Below are positions 58,611 to 64,000 of a DNA stretch of 64,000 nt, one piece after another. The stretch covers positions 806,001 to 870,000 of the forward strand of contig NZ_CP037422.1 in assembly GCF_007748175.1 (NCBI RefSeq), given 5' to 3'. Below the pieces are notes generated by a model. The model was not told the origin of the DNA. It made no database searches and saw nothing but the letters and a program-made list of their open reading frames with translations. The position numbers and the translations under genes are program-made. Source of the stretch: Gimesia aquarii (GTDB lineage Bacteria; Planctomycetota; Planctomycetia; Planctomycetales; Planctomycetaceae). Every line of letters starts with the position of its first letter. Position 1 is the first letter of the stretch.

Positions 58611-61600
58611 TTAAGGTCCACCAACCACTTTAAAACGACCATTGGGTTGAGCCTCTGAATTGAGGAATTCAACTCTTAAATCCATTTCACCGCGGGTCGC
58701 ACGGTCAATTTCAAACGTGATCTGGTTTCGACCGGAAGGTAGTAACAGTTGAGTCGATTCTTTTACCGGAATCAGCGTTTGATTCTGCCAGACTTTCAAA
58801 CCTTTGACAGAATTGATTTTCATCTTCACATTCCCGGCTTGCGTCACATCGACCAATGCAATTGCCTGTGTCAGCGGTTTCTTGAGATTCAAATCGGACG
58901 CGGGGAGAGTACCATTAACCATACTGTAGGCGGCAACAGCAGAATTTTCTAAAGAGGGAAACTCTTTCAGATCATCCGAAGTCAATGGATTGTCCGCCCC
59001 ACGAAGACGCCAACGTCTGACCACTTGAGCGACACTGGTCGCATAAGGTCCGGGTCGGCCCAACTCGGTTACGAATTTTACCAGATCTAAAAATTCTTGT
59101 CGATCTTTTAGTTTATTGGCCAGTCCGAGTGGCATCAGTGAAGGCAGTTTTTTCGTGAATTCGATCTGCTCTGCGGGAATTGTGACTTGTTTTCCCTGCT
59201 GGGCCGCGTCTTTGAGGACTACTTTGTTATCATCTTTGACGACTAATATACCGTTAATGACACGTCCTTCATCGGTGACCACCATGATGCTTTCATAGAA
59301 TTCCTTGATCACTTTGGAAGGACGCAAAAAGGAATCGACGATGTAATCGGGAGGGGAACTGGACCCGATAGCCGCTAAATCGGGCCCCAGCACAGGTCCT
59401 GCATTCGAAATACTATGACACTTCATACAGGCCAATTCCATTCTGCGAAAAATTTGTTCGCCACGTTGTGCGTTCCCCTGCTCTCTTACTTCTGCCGCCA
59501 GTTCCAGAACGTTTTCTTTGAGTAATTGTGCTTCGAGAGAATCCTGCATCACAGCTCCACCAAAGTCAGTAATCAATGCTTGATTGGTTTCGCCTGTTTC
59601 AATCAGATGCTGTCTGATCTTAGCAGCGACTTGGGGATGTATTTGGGTCGAATTCAAGTGCTCTGCCAGAATGTCTGAGCCACCTTTGCGCTTCGTAAAC
59701 GCAATCAGGAACCAGGCAGGATCTTGTCCGGCAGGATCCTGGTCTAAGATACCCGGAGTCAGTTTGGCCGCCTGTTTTAAATCATGAGCCGCAAGACCAT
59801 AAACTCCCAGCAAACGCTGGTTGATTGCTTTTTTCGAGTTTGCCAATGCTTTCAAGTATTTCATCGAAGCGGCATTCCCAAGCATCCCTAACGATTCCGC
59901 AGCCAATTGTTTTACTTCAGGGTTGGTGTCGGGTGAATTGATATAGCGTTGCAAACGTTTGCCTTCGCGTGTCAGTTTCCAGGAACCAATCAAACGGACC
60001 ACTGATTTTTGCACGGATAAACCCGGGACAACCGCCGAACGACTGAGCATGGAACCAATATTTCCTTTGGGAATCACACCCCGTTCACGGGCGGCTCGGT
60101 CCATGGCATCCAGCAGGATACTAAGTGCTTCCGGCGAAATTCCCTTGCCTCCTTGCGTTTTATATTCACGCGTGACTTCTACCAAAGTAAGCACCAAAGG
60201 CTCCAGTTGGTTCGCGTTGGCTTTTTCGGCGACAACTTTTGCAGGACCTTTCAGTAACTCTGCATCGATGCTACCAGCGTTCAAGAGGTCAATGATCACA
60301 TCGATAGATTCATTGGAAAGTAGATTTGCCAGAGCGTAGTTTTTATGTTCTGGTTTCTCAAACCTGACTTGGCCTTGTTGATGTGCCTTGAACCAATGGG
60401 GTTGTAACCCGTCGATGGTGAGCTTCAATCCATGTTCCAGATAGCGATCCATGGGGGCATCAATGGCTTTGACAGCGATTGCAACAGACTGTGCATCGGG
60501 AATATAACCTGCTGTCAGGATTGCTTCGAGTCGTACACGCGGATGCGGATCGTGAATGGCGGTTTCCAGCAACTTCAGTGGATTTATAACATGAGGATGC
60601 CAATAACGCAGCACCCTCAACCCGGCAGCTCGGGCGCGGGCGTCTTTCGACTTGAGTACTTCGCGCAATAATGTTTCATTGATGACACCGATCGTTTGAT
60701 AACACCAGAGTGCCTCCAGTTGGTGATGTGCGAATTTTGATTCTTGTGGATTCAGGTTTGCCACCCATTGATCAAGCGCCTGCTTCGCTTGCCGTTGATC
60801 GGCATCATAGAGCACCCGTTTCACCTGATGTCTGGTATAACTTTCCGGATCTTTTAAATGGGAGACCACTTCTGAGAGAGGAACGCCAATCAACTGAGGA
60901 TGTTTGACCAGGGGACGGTCCTTATAGGTGACTCTCCAGACGCGTCCATGTGTGGTGTCGCGTCGTTCGTCTCGAAAACTATGTTGCATGTGACCAATCA
61001 GTGGATTGTACCAGTCCAGAATGTAAGCCGCGCCATCCGGTCCCATCTTTAAGTCCACAGGACGAAAATAGGAACTGCTGGATTGAATGAGTGGATCGAG
61101 ACCTTTGATGCTAAAGCCGGCTCCGTCATCAGAGACTTCATAGCGCGCCACAACGTGTGCCTTATACTGGTTGGTCCAGATTTCTCCTTGAACTTCATCA
61201 GGAAAATGACGACTGGCAACAAATTCACCCCCACACTGTTTTGTTCCCGAACCGCTGGCATCAAAGCCAAGTTTGGCGTGACTGTTTGCCGTTAAGGGGG
61301 CAGAGAAATAGAGTCGTGGGTTATCAATAATGAAGGACTGTCCCCAGTCATCGAACATGTGGCCCCAGGGGTTTGACGCGCGATAGTCGGCAAAGACGTT
61401 TAATTTCAAGGTCCGGGGATGAAACTGGAACACGCCTCCGTTTTCGAGCCTCACGGTTCCATAGGGAGTTTCCACTTGCGAGTGCATGAAAGTCCCTTCC
61501 TGAAAGTAAAGCCAGCCACCCGGTCCCCAGCGCCAGGCGCTGATGGAGTGGTGGTTGTCCTCCGTAGCAAAGCCGGTCAGCACAACTTCCCGGTGGTCGG

Positions 61601-62864
61601 CTTTTCCATCCCCGTCCGTGTCTTTCAGAAACAAGAGATCGGGAGCATTCGCGACATAGACGCCACCATCTCCTAATTCAAGTCCCGTGGGAACATACAA
61701 TCCATCAGCAAAGACCGTGGATTTATCAGCACGACCATCCTGGTCTGTGTCTTCCAGTACCACGATCTGATCGTTTGGTTTTTCACCCGGCGAGACCTGA
61801 GGATACGATGTGGAACAGATGACCCACAATCGACCTTGTGGATCCCAGGTCATGTGAATGGGATTCACCAGCATGGGTTCAGCCGCAAACAGGTTCACTT
61901 CATAACCGGGCAACATCGAAAACGTTTTTCGTTCTTTTTCCGGTGAATGATCTTGTGTGATTTCAAAAGGACGTTTCAGATTGGGAGCGGAATTTGCGAC
62001 AGCCATTCGTTCGGGAGTCGTTCCCACCGGCTTTTCCAGACACCAATGGATGCCATTGATCAATAACCGATTGACGGTATCGAGCTGGAATGATTTTTCG
62101 TGACCAATCGTAGTGGCAAACACACGGCCACCCCATTCGTTCTTCCAGGTCCAGGCGACGGGCCAGCTCATTTCGGATTTTAATTCATGTGTCCCAAACC
62201 GGTTTTTGATTTTTCCTGTGCGTTTTGACTTTCCCGTTCCCATTAAGAGCGGAGTTGCCTGTTCGGGGAGTTCTGTTTTATATAGCGTTCCAGGATCGAT
62301 GAATTTGGCGGCGACTCCATTCAGAATTTCATGATTTCTGGATGGTAACACATGTTCGACAACGGTCTCGCCGGAGAGGTGCAGAAAGTAAGCTGATCCC
62401 AGTGCCCGCTTGCCAAAGCCGTGATTCCATTCGAATAACGGATGATCTTGGGGGTAAGCAAAGGCATGGGTACTTGTCCGCAAGCCAATGACTGGCTTTC
62501 CGGACTTCACGAATTTTTGAATGTGAGCAAACTGCTGAGGTGGGAGTTGCAGAAAACGCATATAAAATACAGCAAGGTCAGCCTGTTCCAGTACTTCCAG
62601 GCCAGGCAGGCCCAGTTGATTTTTATTCCGTTCCGGATTCCCTTGGGGAACAATGACGGTTGTTTTAAAACCGTACTTTTCCAGTTGTTTAGCAAAGACT
62701 GGTATTGTTTTCTGTGGTGAATAATGTGTGGTCCCCACCACAAACACCACATGTGGTCGCTGATCTTTTTTATCTGCAGCAAAACTCTGGTGTGCATTGA
62801 GAAAGAGTACAAAAGAAACTAAGACTGCCAGGAAAAAATGGATGAGTATGAATCGTTTTGACAT
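58611..62864 (-). CDS. Giant PVC-type ThuA / dehydrogenase / CxxCH haem-binding protein
   Basis: 1417 residues with a signal peptide. The N-terminal ThuA-like domain (about 30-280) is followed by a beta-propeller dehydrogenase-like domain (about 300-650; 'PGYEVNLFAAEPMLVNPIHM', 'DGRADKSTVFADGLYVPTGL', TIGR02604 type), a helical HEAT-like region (about 650-1070), a cytochrome c-like domain with the single haem motif 'CMKCH' and a beta-rich C-terminus. Such proteins are a planctomycete/PVC hallmark; the substrate is unknown, probably a sugar or polyol. The next gene upstream encodes an SGNH hydrolase. Confidence 0.88.
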   Translation of the reverse strand: MSKRFILIHFFLAVLVSFVLFLNAHQSFAADKKDQRPHVVFVVGTTHYSPQKTIPVFAKQLEKYGFKTTVIVPQGNPERNKNQLGLPGLEVLEQADLAVFYMRFLQLPPQQFAHIQKFVKSGKPVIGLRTSTHAFAYPQDHPLFEWNHGFGKRALGSAYFLHLSGETVVEHVLPSRNHEILNGVAAKFIDPGTLYKTELPEQATPLLMGTGKSKRTGKIKNRFGTHELKSEMSWPVAWTWKNEWGGRVFATTIGHEKSFQLDTVNRLLINGIHWCLEKPVGTTPERMAVANSAPNLKRPFEITQDHSPEKERKTFSMLPGYEVNLFAAEPMLVNPIHMTWDPQGRLWVICSTSYPQVSPGEKPNDQIVVLEDTDQDGRADKSTVFADGLYVPTGLELGDGGVYVANAPDLLFLKDTDGDGKADHREVVLTGFATEDNHHSISAWRWGPGGWLYFQEGTFMHSQVETPYGTVRLENGGVFQFHPRTLKLNVFADYRASNPWGHMFDDWGQSFIIDNPRLYFSAPLTANSHAKLGFDASGSGTKQCGGEFVASRHFPDEVQGEIWTNQYKAHVVARYEVSDDGAGFSIKGLDPLIQSSSSYFRPVDLKMGPDGAAYILDWYNPLIGHMQHSFRDERRDTTHGRVWRVTYKDRPLVKHPQLIGVPLSEVVSHLKDPESYTRHQVKRVLYDADQRQAKQALDQWVANLNPQESKFAHHQLEALWCYQTIGVINETLLREVLKSKDARARAAGLRVLRYWHPHVINPLKLLETAIHDPHPRVRLEAILTAGYIPDAQSVAIAVKAIDAPMDRYLEHGLKLTIDGLQPHWFKAHQQGQVRFEKPEHKNYALANLLSNESIDVIIDLLNAGSIDAELLKGPAKVVAEKANANQLEPLVLTLVEVTREYKTQGGKGISPEALSILLDAMDRAARERGVIPKGNIGSMLSRSAVVPGLSVQKSVVRLIGSWKLTREGKRLQRYINSPDTNPEVKQLAAESLGMLGNAASMKYLKALANSKKAINQRLLGVYGLAAHDLKQAAKLTPGILDQDPAGQDPAWFLIAFTKRKGGSDILAEHLNSTQIHPQVAAKIRQHLIETGETNQALITDFGGAVMQDSLEAQLLKENVLELAAEVREQGNAQRGEQIFRRMELACMKCHSISNAGPVLGPDLAAIGSSSPPDYIVDSFLRPSKVIKEFYESIMVVTDEGRVINGILVVKDDNKVVLKDAAQQGKQVTIPAEQIEFTKKLPSLMPLGLANKLKDRQEFLDLVKFVTELGRPGPYATSVAQVVRRWRLRGADNPLTSDDLKEFPSLENSAVAAYSMVNGTLPASDLNLKKPLTQAIALVDVTQAGNVKMKINSVKGLKVWQNQTLIPVKESTQLLLPSGRNQITFEIDRATRGEMDLRVEFLNSEAQPNGRFKVVGGP

Positions 62865-62946
62865 ATTGAACTCTTATGAACGAAGGTTTGTGAAACCATT
62901 TGAATCGAAGCATTGTACAAAACAGGACGACGGAGAATGACAGTCT

Positions 62947-64000
62947 TTATTCGAGTCTGATCAGTTCCCATCTGGATGTTCCGCTGGGCAGTGCCTGTTT
63001 TTGAATTGTCGTTTCTTTCTGCTGAATCAGTTTCCCAAAGGTTTGCATTTCCGGAGGAAAAGAGACCGCCCCAAAGGGTTTGGTGCGACGGCCAAAAATG
63101 TATTCTGCGTTATGTGCCCGATAGACATAGAAGAACAATTCATTTTTTCGATCTATGTTGGCACGTAACTCATTCACTTGTCTCTGTGATGGGAGATTTT
63201 GTAAATGCAGCCCCCTGCCCCAGTCTGAATGGCTGGCTTTAGCAATAGGAGTTCCATTCACCGTCAGTCGATAGACTCCCGCTGGTAAATTTTTCACAGT
63301 CAATTTTGGTTGAGCGGTCAGTAATTGATTGTGGACAATGGTTGAGGCCGGAGGTGCAGGAATCGGTAGCGTTTTTTCTTTGACAGTAAATTGAATGGTG
63401 TCAGGTTGAAATGAAGTTTCAATGATCTTGGCGCTCGTGGCTTGGATGTGTTTGCTTTTCATATCGGCGGCAATTTGGGGGCTTTTGATTTGCGTTCCCA
63501 GTAATTGACTGGCAATGATTTGATCAATGACCCAATACCCATACTCGTTCAGATGAATTCCATTTCGAGTGAGTTTCTGCGAAGGATTTTCATCCATCTG
63601 TTTTTTTGAGGCAGTAAAGAGATCCACAAACGGAACATGGTATTTTGCCGCAACTGCTTTCATCGCTTGAGTATATTTCAACAAACTTTGATTATGTTCT
63701 GCCGGATCGGGAAGTGGTGGTCCCATGGTTTCATGCGCAATTGGTGAAATCATGACGACCTGAGGTGCCGACTTCCCATTATATTGCTGCGCTGCCACAT
63801 GCTTGAGAAATTGTTCCCAGTCATCGGTAAATTGCTTCAGGCCTGCCTCTCCTGCAAATGATTCGTTCATTCCAAAACAGGCGAGAATCATATCGGCTTT
63901 TTGTTGTCGGAGATGTTCATCCAACGAACCAAAGTTCAGAGGCCGTGGTCGTAAACTTAACGTGTCTCCCGACCAGGCCAGATTACGAAAGGTGATATTT
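62947..64000 (-). CDS. SGNH/GDSL hydrolase, N-terminus beyond window edge
   Basis: At least 350 residues; the frame is open to the right edge and begins inside the domain ('NITFRNLAWSGDTLSLRPRP'), so the start lies outside. Block 'FGMNESF' (Asn) and the C-terminal 'NGIHLNEYGY' (His) fit the family; the Ser block is off-window. The usual Asp three residues before the His is Asn here. Probably an exported esterase. It lies ~80 bp upstream of the giant CxxCH gene, likely cotranscribed. Confidence 0.82.
   Translation of the reverse strand, partial: NITFRNLAWSGDTLSLRPRPLNFGSLDEHLRQQKADMILACFGMNESFAGEAGLKQFTDDWEQFLKHVAAQQYNGKSAPQVVMISPIAHETMGPPLPDPAEHNQSLLKYTQAMKAVAAKYHVPFVDLFTASKKQMDENPSQKLTRNGIHLNEYGYWVIDQIIASQLLGTQIKSPQIAADMKSKHIQATSAKIIETSFQPDTIQFTVKEKTLPIPAPPASTIVHNQLLTAQPKLTVKNLPAGVYRLTVNGTPIAKASHSDWGRGLHLQNLPSQRQVNELRANIDRKNELFFYVYRAHNAEYIFGRRTKPFGAVSFPPEMQTFGKLIQQKETTIQKQALPSGTSRWELIRLE

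Overview
The window looks like chromosomal DNA from a planctomycete, probably a Gimesia/Rubinisphaera-like member of the Planctomycetaceae. The grounds are family content: two exported formylglycine sulfatases, a TIGR03067 plus DUF1559-type protein, a giant PVC-type ThuA/dehydrogenase/haem-binding CxxCH protein beside an SGNH hydrolase, a neutral-ceramidase-like protein and a nrfHA pair. The genus is an inference.

Layout. 1-6 kb: a trypsin-like protease (cut by the left edge), a lipoprotein, a broken REP-associated transposase and a sulfatase. 6-31 kb is an accessory region full of mobile-DNA traces. It holds two integron-like cassettes, each at its own copy of a 193-bp attI-like sequence. 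It also holds two nearly identical RAYT transposases inside inverted repeats, many REP-like 'ggggtcaggtctctttt' motifs, an imported GC-rich Na+/H+ antiporter near a tRNA-Arg fragment, katG, a three-gene locus between inverted IS3-family ends, and a row of small toxin/immunity-like genes with a displaced toxin tip. 31-37 kb: kinase-like protein, aldo/keto reductase, FadL-type porin, second sulfatase and an intact tRNA-Arg(ACG).

37-64 kb reads as ordinary core genome: a GATase1 and glycosyltransferase, apgM, a TolQ/ExbD-like pair, kbl-tdh with a divergent XRE-cupin regulator, a BASS-type transporter after a transglutaminase-like lipoprotein, kdsA, a lipid kinase, a PAS-GAF-receiver protein, a ceramidase-like protein, nrfHA, an esterase, the giant CxxCH protein and an SGNH hydrolase cut by the right edge.

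The strongest unusual signal is the integron-like pair. At both sites the first bases after a G|TT junction (GTTATCC at 6216, GTTATGCC at 13179) are exactly complementary to the first bases of an attC-like palindrome after the gene (GGATAAC at 6786, GGCATAAC at 14693). Each junction is preceded by the same 193-bp sequence (178/193 identical by eye). Next to copy 1 is a divergent 19-codon stub that resembles the start of a tyrosine recombinase. No complete integrase is in the window.
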